From assembly GCF_028462125.1 (NCBI RefSeq), contig NZ_CP115468.1, forward strand, positions 1,478,112 to 1,542,111: 64,000 nt of DNA. Direction: 5' to 3'. How positions within the stretch are numbered: the first letter of the stretch is position 1; each line of letters begins with the position of its first letter. Position numbers and translations under genes: made by a program. This document shows, piece after piece, positions 54,065 to 62,300 of the stretch. Below the pieces are notes generated by a model. It did no database searches. It was not told the origin of the DNA and worked only from the letters and a program-made list of their open reading frames with translations. This stretch comes from Leptospira sp. GIMC2001. GTDB lineage: Bacteria; Spirochaetota; Leptospiria; Leptospirales; Leptospiraceae.

Positions 54065-54289
54065 AAATAACGTTGGATTTACCTGACGTCGATGGTGCGC
54101 CGCACAATAAATGCAGGCTTCTTGGTGAAGCCGCTCTTGGCGCGCCATCGATGTGCCGTAGGTGGCTGCGTTGCGCCCGCCAATAAAGCTCGATAGAGCG
54201 CGGGCGTCAACGCATTTCAGGCCACCGGAGGCCGAGCACGCGAGGAGCCACAGCACCGCAGCGAGCGCAGCAGGTAAATCTTGTTGGGC
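54065..54289 (-). repeat. attC-like site 48, family F, GC-rich
   Basis: A 225-nt site unlike the others in sequence and much richer in GC. L arms ATTTACCTG/CAGGTAAAT, stem II ACGTCGATGG/CCATCGATGT, further hairpins in between. The right R box GTTGGGC and far cassette end GCCCAAC (56347) match. It travelled with the EVE-HNH gene from another genome. Confidence 0.85.
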
Positions 54290-54655
54290 GAAGTTTTGGG
54301 TCGGCATCAACGGCTTCTGAGTATTTTCTTCAGAGCTGTAATTGAAAGCGTCTCTTTGTTTCTATGTAGCATGGCGTGGCAATTTGGACATACGGGAATT
54401 AAATCTTTTATGGGGTCAACTGCATATGCTTTGCGTATTGAATTTAGCGGTTTTACGTGATGCACGTGTATGAAATTTTTGCCCAATTTGCCATATTTCT
54501 CTTCAAAATTGAAATTACAAACAGCGCATTTATGCCCGTAGTGTTCGACGCAAAGGCGTCTGGCTTCCGGATTTCTTTCATAAGAGTTCACCAGAACCTT
54601 AGTCAATTGAGCCTAGCCTGAAAAAGTAGACAACCTTTCATGTGGCCTCTTAACA

Positions 54656-54955
54656 ATGGAGGACATGATGAGCAGAAAGAGATACTCGGATGAATTTAAG
54701 CAACAGGCCATTGACCTGATGATCGAGGGTGGCAAAACGGCGGAAGCGGTCAGCGCTTCGCTGGGAGTCAGCGTCTGGAGCCTGAAGCAGTGGCGAAAGG
54801 CCTATTTGCGGGAGAACCAAGACGAGCTGCGCAAGCGCGGCAAAATGTCGGCCGAAGAGCAGCTGAAGCTTCTGCGCCGCGAAAATGCAGAACTGAAGAT
54901 GGATAATGAAATCCTAAAAAAGTTTGCGGCCATTCTGTCAAAAGAGAAGAAGTGA
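54656..54955 (+). CDS. IS3-family transposase, orfA
   Basis: 99 residues; ATG 54656, or ATG 54665 or 54668 in frame. HTH_Tnp_1: RYSDEFKQQAIDLMIEGGKT, SLGVSVWSLKQWRKAYL, then a leucine-rich coiled coil EEQLKLLRRENAELKMDNEI. GC-rich codons. Confidence 0.93.
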   Translation: MEDMMSRKRYSDEFKQQAIDLMIEGGKTAEAVSASLGVSVWSLKQWRKAYLRENQDELRKRGKMSAEEQLKLLRRENAELKMDNEILKKFAAILSKEKK

Positions 54956-55809
54956 GCGCGTTTCTGCTGAAGAATCGCAAATCATACCCACTCGACAGAA
55001 TGGCCTGCGCTCTTGGGTCATGGCGTGCTGGCTTCTACAAGCGTCTGAATCGAAAGGCAACGAAGCGCGATGAGGCGGATGTAGAATTGAAAGCAGAACT
55101 TCTGCAGATTTACCAAAAATCACGCAGAACCTATGGCCTGCCGCGGCTCATGAAAGCTCTCAAAGAAAAAGCGATTCAATGTGGCACCGGCCGGTTGCAG
55201 AAGCTACAAAAAAGCCTGCAAATACAGGGCGCGATACGTAAACCGCGGTTCATCCGCACGACGGATTCTAACCACGACCACGCAATCAGTCCGAACTTGC
55301 TGAAGCGCAATTTTGCGACTGATAAGCCAAATCGTGTTTGGGTGAGTGATCTGACTTACCTGCGCACCGCACAAGGCTGGCTCTATCTTTGTGTGTTTCT
55401 GGACTTATTTTCACGCAGAGTCGTGGGCTGGTCTATGAGCGACACTATGGAAGCGTCGGCCACCTGTCGTGCTCTGGAAATGGCGGTAGGCAACCGTCGC
55501 CCTTCGGCCGGATTGATTGTTCATTCCGATCGGGGCGTGCAATATGCCAGCACAGAATTTCGACAGCTGCTGCAGCGACATGGTTTCGTACAGAGCATGA
55601 GCGGCAAAGGCGACTGCCTGGACAACGCGTGCGCCGAATCTTTCTTCGGTACGCTCAAGAGCGAACTCTCAGCGAATGTTTTCGGATCACACGCCGAGGC
55701 ACGGCGCGAAGTATTTGACTATATCGAATGCTTCTACAACACGGAGAGGATGCATTCCTATTTGGGTTATAAAAGCCCTATGGAATTTGAACAAATGAAG
55801 GCCGCGTGA
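54952..55809 (+). CDS. IS3-family transposase, orfB (DDE)
   Basis: 285 residues; GTG start overlapping the orfA stop by 4 nt. HTH_21 region (SRRTYGLPRLMKALKEK), then the integrase core with Asp in WVSDLTYL, Asp in IVHSDRGVQYAS and Glu in NACAESFFGTLKSEL. Complete DDE triad; ends YLGYKSPMEFEQMK, the standard IS3 tail. Confidence 0.94.
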   Translation: MSAFLLKNRKSYPLDRMACALGSWRAGFYKRLNRKATKRDEADVELKAELLQIYQKSRRTYGLPRLMKALKEKAIQCGTGRLQKLQKSLQIQGAIRKPRFIRTTDSNHDHAISPNLLKRNFATDKPNRVWVSDLTYLRTAQGWLYLCVFLDLFSRRVVGWSMSDTMEASATCRALEMAVGNRRPSAGLIVHSDRGVQYASTEFRQLLQRHGFVQSMSGKGDCLDNACAESFFGTLKSELSANVFGSHAEARREVFDYIECFYNTERMHSYLGYKSPMEFEQMKAA

Positions 55810-56346
55810 AACGTGTGGCTACTATATCGGGTTAGGTTCAAATGTCCCTTCAAAAATGCTCTTATCATCGATGACTTCATTCGGATACAAGGTGGGGCTT
55901 TGGGATATTTCGGCCCAGCTATCTTCCAGGTTCTTGAGTACATTATTCGGAATTGATGCCGCCGTCTGGATAGTCCAATGATAAGGTATTTTTTTCAGGT
56001 AATCTAGGCGCAAAATATCATTAGTCTCTGCATCGAGAATACGGTCAAAGTTGATCTCAATGTATAATGCCTTCTTCTGAGGATCATTCCATGTTGTGTC
56101 TTCGTACGGCTGCGACCAAGCATATCCTGAGGCAACAATTCCTTTGGGTTCAACGCCTAATCGAATTAGGAAAATTCGATCGCCTTTCACGATTCGTTTG
56201 AGCTTGCCGCAGCTCCAGCGCATTTTAAGTGACCCGGTTTCCGAGACCGTTTGAATGTCACCAGCTAGGTCCGCAGCTTCCCAGTCAAAGTGTTCAGGGT
56301 TCCAGTTAAGTAGATATGCGTTCAAAAATTAATTCTCCAAAATTTC

Positions 56347-56500
56347 GCCCAACGGTCTGACTATCCGACGTAAATCCTAGCTGAGCCTCAAAGAGGCGGT
56401 AGCGTTGGCACGAATTCTTGCCTTGCAAGAATCGTGACTAGGATTTATGTGTCGCAGACCAAGCCTGTATTTCAGGCGCAGCGGATAGTTGGTGTTATCT
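56347..56500 (-). repeat. attC-like site 49, family C
   Basis: Closes L copy 10. Core GCT/AGC, GGCGGTAGCG as in site 12. Left R box GCCCAAC belongs to the EVE-HNH cassette. Confidence 0.87.
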
Positions 56501-57112
56501 GTAGCCGCCATCTTTTCGGCACGGATGCCGACGTTCTTAGACAATTTTCTTATCGCATTTAATTGCTTTCAATTCAAATAAGTGCAAATTGAATCTGAAG
56601 TGAGAAATTATCTCTCGAATTTCGCATCCGTCACTAAATCTTTCATTCTTTCAATCTTGAAAAAGCTGATTGGCGTTTAGAGATTGCGTATAACATATAA
56701 TTTATACGTATTGCGAAAATTGCAATGGCAAAACTTTGTTGGAAAATACGACGTGAATACTTTCCTTTTTTTTATTTTTTAACAATCGCATGCGAAAAAG
56801 GACTAACAAACATAAATGGTTTTCCGATTTTATTTTCTTTTTAAAATGCAAACTGAAACCAAACAAGTTAATTTCGAATTAGAAAAGACAACAATACTGT
56901 AAAAATGAAAAGCAAAACTGAAATCTGAATGAAGCTTCTTTGATCTTTTGTAAACATGAAATAAGCTGAAACAGCAATATCATTTGAATAATACCTTAAA
57001 TTCATATTCTAATTAGTTTTTACAATAATAGGTGGTTATAACTCTCTTTCCTTGAATTATTTCTTTTAAATATAAAAAAGCGGACACGATGTCCGCTCTT
57101 AAAGGCGGTTAC
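56501..57112 (-). other. Gene-less cassette, L family (copy 10)
   Basis: About 610 bp, subgroup of copies 4, 7, 9. Ends GTAGCCGCC/GGCGGTTAC. Right hairpin 57079-57097 with T tract on minus. No gene. Confidence 0.74.
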
Positions 57113-57294
57113 AGATAACGGGGAGCGTTGCTGCCGTTCGGGAGAGCCGAGTCTCCAAAGGAGACGTTGGCGTTGGCACGAGATTGCTGTGAACGAAGAG
57201 AGCAGGGCAATCGTAGTGACACCCGAATGGGTCTGAAGCTCCTCTTCACACAAGACAAAGGAGCGAGGACGTTTCCAGTAACGCGGAGTTAGGT
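57113..57294 (-). repeat. attC-like site 50, family A
   Basis: Begins AACGGGGAGCG. Core GCC/GGC. The outer flank GTTAGGTGAAGGCGATT matches 58129-58146 except position 11. Confidence 0.88.
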
Positions 57295-57320
57295 GAAGGC
57301 GATTCTTGCTAATCTATTAC

Positions 57321-58121
57321 TTACTCAACCGTATCCCACATTAAAGACATTATGTATTTATGTGAGCATTCTAATGGATCAAATATTTTTATTTTTGCTT
57401 TTTTCATACGATGTCCTAGGATTCCGGAAATCTCAAATGATTTGCAGTAACCGTTCACAAATAATCCAGCAGCTTCATAATTGTAATATAAATCCACTGA
57501 ATCATTTAAATAATCCTTCAACTTAATTTGACCTTCTAATTTGTTATTCCTATACTTTCCTGAAACCAACATCCTATTTTCATAATATTCACCTGGAGTT
57601 CCAGTCCAGTCTTTTACCAATATTTCTTTTTTAAGATGAAATGAGCCATCCTTTAATTTAAATTTTTTTTCTTTAAAAGAAATCGAACCGCTAACAAATT
57701 TATAATAATCTTGACTTTCAGGCAAAAAATCAGTGTCAAGTATTTCTAATATCCCCCTTTCCGATGCTTCTATAAATATAAATTTATTTCCTTTCCAATA
57801 ACCAGAATTCCTTACTTGCTCTATTTGATCTCCTAAGCATATAGAATATATCCACCCTTTATATTCAAACAAATCAGTTTGATCTAAATATCTACTTTGA
57901 TACCAACAATATTTTTCTTCATTAAGTTTTGAAAAAATGCATTTTTTAGGATCTATAAATACAATTTTATTTTTTGGAATAGAAACCAATATCTTCGAAT
58001 TTACATCTGGATTTGATCTGAGATTTACGCCTGACTTGGCTAAAACATACCTTTCTTTTAATTTGACAGAACCACAGCATAGGATAATCAATATAAAATA
58101 AATTAAAATATAATTGTTCAT
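57321..58121 (-). CDS. SH3b-domain lipoprotein, 266 aa
   Basis: Signal NNYILIYFILIILCC, lipid Cys at residue 15 or 16. SH3b at about 25-85: RYVLAKSGVNLRSNPDVNSK, ILVSIPKNKIVFID. The remaining beta-rich part (YYKFVSGSISFKEKKFKLKD) is unrecognised. Third distinct SH3b lipoprotein in the array; probably periplasmic or on the surface. Confidence 0.82.
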   Translation of the reverse strand: MNNYILIYFILIILCCGSVKLKERYVLAKSGVNLRSNPDVNSKILVSIPKNKIVFIDPKKCIFSKLNEEKYCWYQSRYLDQTDLFEYKGWIYSICLGDQIEQVRNSGYWKGNKFIFIEASERGILEILDTDFLPESQDYYKFVSGSISFKEKKFKLKDGSFHLKKEILVKDWTGTPGEYYENRMLVSGKYRNNKLEGQIKLKDYLNDSVDLYYNYEAAGLFVNGYCKSFEISGILGHRMKKAKIKIFDPLECSHKYIMSLMWDTVE

Positions 58122-58139
58122 TTTAATGAAATCGCTTTC

Positions 58140-58276
58140 ACCTAACGATTCAGACTACCCGACGTAAATTCGAGCTGAGTCTCGAAGAGACGTTAGCGCT
58201 GAATTTATGTGTCGTAGACCAAGCTCTGCGGTCGCTTTAGCGACGTTCAGAGCGCAGTGGGTAGTCGGAGTTAGTA
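58140..58276 (-). repeat. attC-like site 51, family D
   Basis: Core GCT/AGC. Right R box GTTAGTA as in site 44. Closes D cassette 7. Confidence 0.86.
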
Positions 58277-58516
58277 GTAGTTTTCGCACGCTTGCTTGAA
58301 TTTTTCTTTCTTTGAGAAAACCGCGATCCGACTAAAGCATCTTTCTACCTTAAGATTTTGCAGACTTCTATCAATAATTTTTCACTTACGAATTAAATAT
58401 AAATAGCATAGTTGAATCGTTCAAATTTAAACTAAGCAAAACCTTATTACTTTTTGATTTATTAAGCGGTTTTCGAAAAGAATAAAACTAGACTTTCAAT
58501 TAAAAGCGAAAATTAC
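58277..58516 (-). ncRNA. D-family gene-less cassette, copy 7 (divergent)
   Basis: Similar in divergence to copy 5. GAGAAAACCGCGATCCGACT and AAGCGGTTTTCGAAAA kept; ends GTTTTCGC/GCGAAAAT changed together. No ORF. Confidence 0.55.
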
Positions 58517-58731
58517 TACTAACGAGGAGCGTTGCTGCCGTTCGGGATAGCTGAGTCCAGCACCATTCAGTGAGCTGTGCGAACGTTAAGAATGGTGCTG
58601 GACGTTAGCGTTGGCACGAGATTGCCTGAGCGAAAGCGAAGAAGCAATCGCAGTGACACCCGAATGGGTCTGAAGCTCCTCTTCACCCAGGTCAAAGGAG
58701 CGAGGACGTTTCCAGTAACGCGGAGTTAGGC
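58517..58731 (-). repeat. attC-like site 52, family A with long arm 1
   Basis: Carries the ccagcaccattc module (about 58555-58605), with both strands of its stem changed together. Outer flank GTTAGGCGTTGTAATTTC matches 59472-59490. Confidence 0.87.
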
Positions 58732-58746
58732 GTTGTAATTTCGGAA

Positions 58747-59454
58747 TTAGTATGTAATTTTAAAAAAATCATCTTGAAGGTTTCTATTAGAAATTAACAT
58801 CACTAGAATGCCATCTTTGCTTAGTGCTTTAAAATTCATGTTTCTACCATTCAATTCAGTTTCTAGATTACATATAATTGAATCATCCTTAAACTCCAAA
58901 TTTTCACTGATTACTATATAATCCGAACCAATTAAATTATTTTTCAAATATGGATAAAAATGATTTACTATCTCGTTTTGAGAATAGTAAGCATTGGTTG
59001 TCCTAGTAAAAATAACCCCGTAATATTCCCCTTTCAAATCATACTTGTAACCAGACATTAAATTATTTTTTAAATCTTTTTCATTAATTTCAATTGGGAC
59101 TTCAGGAAAATTTATTTTTATATCTCTTTCAATTTCTAAAATATTGTTACTCAGCACTGCTGTTGGCTTATCGATTTTTTGGAATGTGAAGAAATCATAT
59201 AACACAATTAAGAAAACAAAGTATGCAATAAAATTTAAATTCTTTTTAAGGTAAATATTTATGATTAACAGTATTATCAAAAAAACAATTGGGCTGATAA
59301 AAATATTTACCATGAAATGTCCGATTAACATGGCGGAATTATCAGCATTAGAGAATGCCACCTTATATCCATCTAAATATATAATACTTTTTAAAAGATT
59401 TATAATTAGAGAAGTAACTATTATTATATTTATCGTTTTTAAATATTTTTTCAT
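58747..59454 (-). CDS. Membrane protein, 235 aa
   Basis: Three N-terminal membrane helices (IIIVTSLIINLLKSIIYL, FISPIVFLIILLIINIYL, FIAYFVFLIVLYDFF) and a roughly 130-residue extracytoplasmic domain (YDLKGEYYGVIFTRTTNAYY...). No recognised domain. Alone in its cassette. Confidence 0.75.
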   Translation of the reverse strand: MKKYLKTINIIIVTSLIINLLKSIIYLDGYKVAFSNADNSAMLIGHFMVNIFISPIVFLIILLIINIYLKKNLNFIAYFVFLIVLYDFFTFQKIDKPTAVLSNNILEIERDIKINFPEVPIEINEKDLKNNLMSGYKYDLKGEYYGVIFTRTTNAYYSQNEIVNHFYPYLKNNLIGSDYIVISENLEFKDDSIICNLETELNGRNMNFKALSKDGILVMLISNRNLQDDFFKITY

Positions 59455-59483
59455 TTCGTTTAAAACTCCATTGAAATTATAAC

Positions 59484-59637
59484 GCCTAACGGTCAGACTA
59501 TCCGACGTAAATCTTAGCTGAGCCTCAAAGAGGCGTTAGCGTTGGCACGTATTCTTGCTCTGCAAGAATCGTGACTAGGATTTATGTGTCGAAGACCAAG
59601 CCTGTATATCAGGCGCAGCGGATAGTTGGTGTTATTC
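59484..59637 (-). repeat. attC-like site 53, family C
   Basis: Closes L copy 11. Stem II AAATCTTAG/CTAGGATTTA has one mismatch; arm 2 ATTCTTGCTCTGCAAGAAT. Confidence 0.86.
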
Positions 59638-60372
59638 GCTGCCGCCGTCTTCGAGGCAGGGATGCCGATAACTTTCAAGATAAACTTGAATAATCTGATT
59701 CTCTTTGTAAATCAATTTAAATCTTAGTTTACACCTACTGCCTAGGTGAAATTTAAATTCTTTGGTCTCTCAACTTGGAATGTCCGTTTGGAAATTTAAA
59801 TTGTGGAAAAAATGTGAAACGTGTTAAAAATTTTAACATTCACGGAAATAAAAAACATCCACTAATCAAATAACTTTGTTGGCGATCTTCGAATTCTCTT
59901 TTAGTCATTTAATACTTTTTAAAAATTTACTTCGTAGTTTATCGATGTACAAAAATTTGACTTCTTTGATTTGCTTTGTCCTAAGAAAACTTTCCTATTT
60001 CTTTGAAGCAATGAATAACATAGGAAACGAATTCAAAAAGTCTTTCATTTTCTTTGAATCATTTTCAGATAAAATTATCGTTAGATATGATGAGCATCCC
60101 ACTTCATCTTTATTTTTCAATTTAAATTACCAATTTCGAGGTCAAATCCAATCTAAGTATGAACATTCTCAATTTGTATTTTTAATAAATATTAAATTTC
60201 TCTTTCTAATTGAATTGAGACATTCTTTTTGTATTTTCTCTTTTTAAATTAATTCCTACTTTAGAAATTCAAACAGCACGACCATTTTCCTCGGAAATAG
60301 CTATTATTCTTTTAAATTTTTTCTTTCTATTTTCAATAGGCGGACACGATGTCCGCTCTTCTAGGCGGTTGC
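59638..60372 (-). other. Gene-less cassette, L family (copy 11)
   Basis: About 735 bp, subgroup of copies 1, 2, 5, 12. It has the longest plus-strand frame in the family (123 codons, 59876-60247, NEFKKSFIFFESFSDKIIVR, DEHPTSS); the other copies carry stops in this frame. Right hairpin 60340-60357. Confidence 0.7.
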
Positions 60373-60526
60373 GAATAACGGTCTGACTATCCGACGTAAA
60401 TCCTAGCTGAGCCTCAAAGAGGCGGTAGCGTTGGCACGAATTCTTGCCTTGCAAGAATCGTGACTAGGATTTATGTGTCGCAGACCAAGCCTGTATTTCA
60501 GGCGCAGCGGATAGTTGGTGTTATTC
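60373..60526 (-). repeat. attC-like site 54, family C
   Basis: Closes L copy 12; nearly equal to sites 12 and 49. Two L cassettes stand in tandem here. Confidence 0.87.
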
Positions 60527-61259
60527 GCTGCCGCCGTCTTCGAGGCAGGGATGCCGATAACTTTCAAGATAAAGTCTAATAATCAGAATCTCTTTGTATA
60601 TCAATTTAAATCTCAGATTACACAGACTGCCTAGGTGAAATTTGATTTCTTTGGTCTTTCAACTTGGAACGTCCGTTTGGAAACTTAAATTGTGGAAAAT
60701 AAGTGAAACGTTTTAAATATTCAAACCTTCTCTGAAATAAAATACATCCACTAATCAATGAACTTTGTTGGCGATCTTCGGATTTTTCTTTTTAGAAATT
60801 TATTACTTTTTAAAAATTTACTACGTGGTTAAACGTGATAGCAAAATCTTCCTTTTCTTAATTTGCATTTTTCAAAACCAGCTTTCCTATTTCATTGAAG
60901 CAATGAATATCATGTAAAACGAATTCAAAAAGTCTTTCATTTTCTTTAAATCTCTTTCGTATAAAATTACTTTTAGATACGTTCAACATCCAACTTCATC
61001 TTTCATTTTAGATTACCAATTTCAAGGTCATTTCCAATTTAAGTAAGAACATTCTCAATTAGTATTTTCAATGAAGATAAAATCTCTCTTTCGAATTGGT
61101 TTGGGACATTCTTTTTGTATTTTCTCTTTTTAAATTAATTCCTACTTTAGAAATTCGAACAGCACGAGCATTTCCCTCGGAAATAACTATCTATTCTTTT
61201 AAAATATTTCTTTTTATTTTCAATAAGCGGACACGATGTCCGCTCTTCTAGGCGGTTGC
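60527..61259 (-). other. Gene-less cassette, L family (copy 12)
   Basis: About 733 bp, similar to copy 1 with scattered changes and a short insertion near 60800. Right hairpin 61226-61244. Plus-strand frame broken. No gene. Confidence 0.74.
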
Positions 61260-61443
61260 GAATAACGGGGAGCGTTGCTGCCGTTCGGGATAGCCGAGTC
61301 TCCAAGGGAGACGTTGGCGTTGGCACGAGATTGCTTCGAGACAAAGTCGAGAAAAGCAATCGAAGTGACACCCGAATGGGTCTGAAGCTCCGCTTCACTC
61401 AAGACAAAGGAGCGAAGACGTTTCCAGTAACGCGGAGTTATCT
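61260..61443 (-). repeat. attC-like site 55, family A (duplicated cassette, copy 2)
   Basis: The integrase-proximal site, apparently identical to site 17. Closes the first cassette of the array. Confidence 0.9.
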
Positions 61444-61470
61444 GCTGTTGGTGATGTCTAAGTTGATTTT

Positions 61471-62271
61471 TTATCTTTTACAAAAATAGCCAATTTGATC
61501 ACAAATGTCTGAATTTTCATATTTTTCTGAGCATTTTTTTTTGGATGGATCGTAATCTATGCAATTCTTAGAAGTAAATATACATTTTTTAATATCAACA
61601 TTGTAAGTCGTAGATTCAAGATATTTAACTTGATCGTTTGTGATAAATCCTTTTATGCTTTCTTTCCAAATAAGATTAAGATTGCTTATTTTTTTTTCTT
61701 TTGTTTTTATTTTTTCAGTAATATTTGATGTTTCATCCGCATATGATATGTTTTGTAATTCCTGTTCTACTACATTAATTAAAATTGAATCATTTTCTAT
61801 TTGATAATTTCCAAGAAATATTCTTTTTTTTCCAAAATCAAAATCGATAAATTCGTCAGTGAAATATGCTGTATTGTTATACAATTCTATCGTTTTATAA
61901 ATTTCAAGACCATATAAATTGCATCGGTTGTAAGAATAAGATGATTTCAATATCATTTTTTTTCTTGCTAAATCCGTTTCATTTTTTTGTAAAAAGGAGT
62001 CGAGAACGAATCCGTTTGCCTCTTTTACGAAATGCCACGAATTTAATTTATTTTCATAAGTTTCCATTATATTTGTATTAGAAGTATTAATTTTAGAACC
62101 GAATGGAATCTGATTGATAATTTTTGAACTTAGTGAAGGTTTTGTTCTTATATTTAAAATATCGGCGTTAGTAAAATGGACTTCAAAGTTATCATAGATC
62201 TTATTTACCGATTTATCCAGAAATATGCATGTTATTATTAGTAAAAAGATTAAGGTTGAGATTTTTTTCAT
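61471..62271 (-). CDS. Secreted SH3b-domain protein (copy 2, first cassette)
   Basis: Encodes the same 266-residue protein as 23337-24137, with SH3b motif ADILNIRTKPSLSSKI. Nucleotide identity appears complete over the cassette and ends at CAGATAAC, where copy 1 continues into site 18 and this copy into the attI-like hairpin. Its position as first cassette fits a recent insertion. Confidence 0.82.
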   Translation of the reverse strand: MKKISTLIFLLIITCIFLDKSVNKIYDNFEVHFTNADILNIRTKPSLSSKIINQIPFGSKINTSNTNIMETYENKLNSWHFVKEANGFVLDSFLQKNETDLARKKMILKSSYSYNRCNLYGLEIYKTIELYNNTAYFTDEFIDFDFGKKRIFLGNYQIENDSILINVVEQELQNISYADETSNITEKIKTKEKKISNLNLIWKESIKGFITNDQVKYLESTTYNVDIKKCIFTSKNCIDYDPSKKKCSEKYENSDICDQIGYFCKR

Positions 62272-62300
62272 GTTGATTTTATTTTTTCTTCACCAATTGC

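Larger units (their letters stand above)
54608..55840 (+). mobile_element. IS3-family insertion sequence (GC-rich)
   Basis: 1233 bp, ends TGAGCCTAGCCTGAAAAAGT and (reversed) TGAACCTAACCCGATATAGT, flanked by the 3-bp duplication AAT (54605-54607, 55841-55843). It carries orfA and orfB on plus and is far richer in GC than the host, so it came in from a different lineage, possibly already inside the EVE-HNH cassette. Confidence 0.92.
54307..56325 (-). pseudogene. EVE-HNH endonuclease gene split by an IS
   Basis: The N-terminal piece (56325 to 55841) starts MNAYLLNWNPEHFDWEAADL, the EVE/PUA-like fold of modified-base readers (GDRIFLIRLG, GIVASGYAWS). The C-terminal piece (54607 to 54307) is an HNH domain: SYERNPEARRLCVEHYGHKC, VCNF, FIHVHHVKPL, IPVCPNCHAMLH. 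Removing the IS and one AAT restores the frame as EGTLTKVLVN, the usual linker. Such fusions cut DNA bearing modified bases. The intact gene was about 268 residues; it is now inactive unless the HNH part is made alone from an internal start. Confidence 0.9.

Noticed and set aside
18684..61402. Many ORFs beginning or ending in NFRLPHRRNTG, RNVGKLIRY, RTAATLPVIRN and similar
   Set aside because: These are translations of the attC-like sites and L-cassette ends, repeated wherever the DNA repeats, without ribosome sites or domains. The 605-codon ORF is kept only because real genes lie on both sides of the site.
5131..61443. Regularly spaced repeats as a CRISPR array
   Set aside because: Repeats are 135-225 nt, structured, imperfect and separated by genes; no cas genes are present.
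5131..61443. Cloverleaf-shaped sites as tRNA or tRNA-like RNA genes
   Set aside because: No T-loop GTTCRA, acceptor end or anticodon consistency; the R/L box layout and cassette boundaries explain them better.
5131..61443. Sites as group II intron or OMEGA/IS605-type RNA elements
   Set aside because: No reverse transcriptase, TnpB or IscB gene nearby, and no conserved intron domain V or 3' ends.
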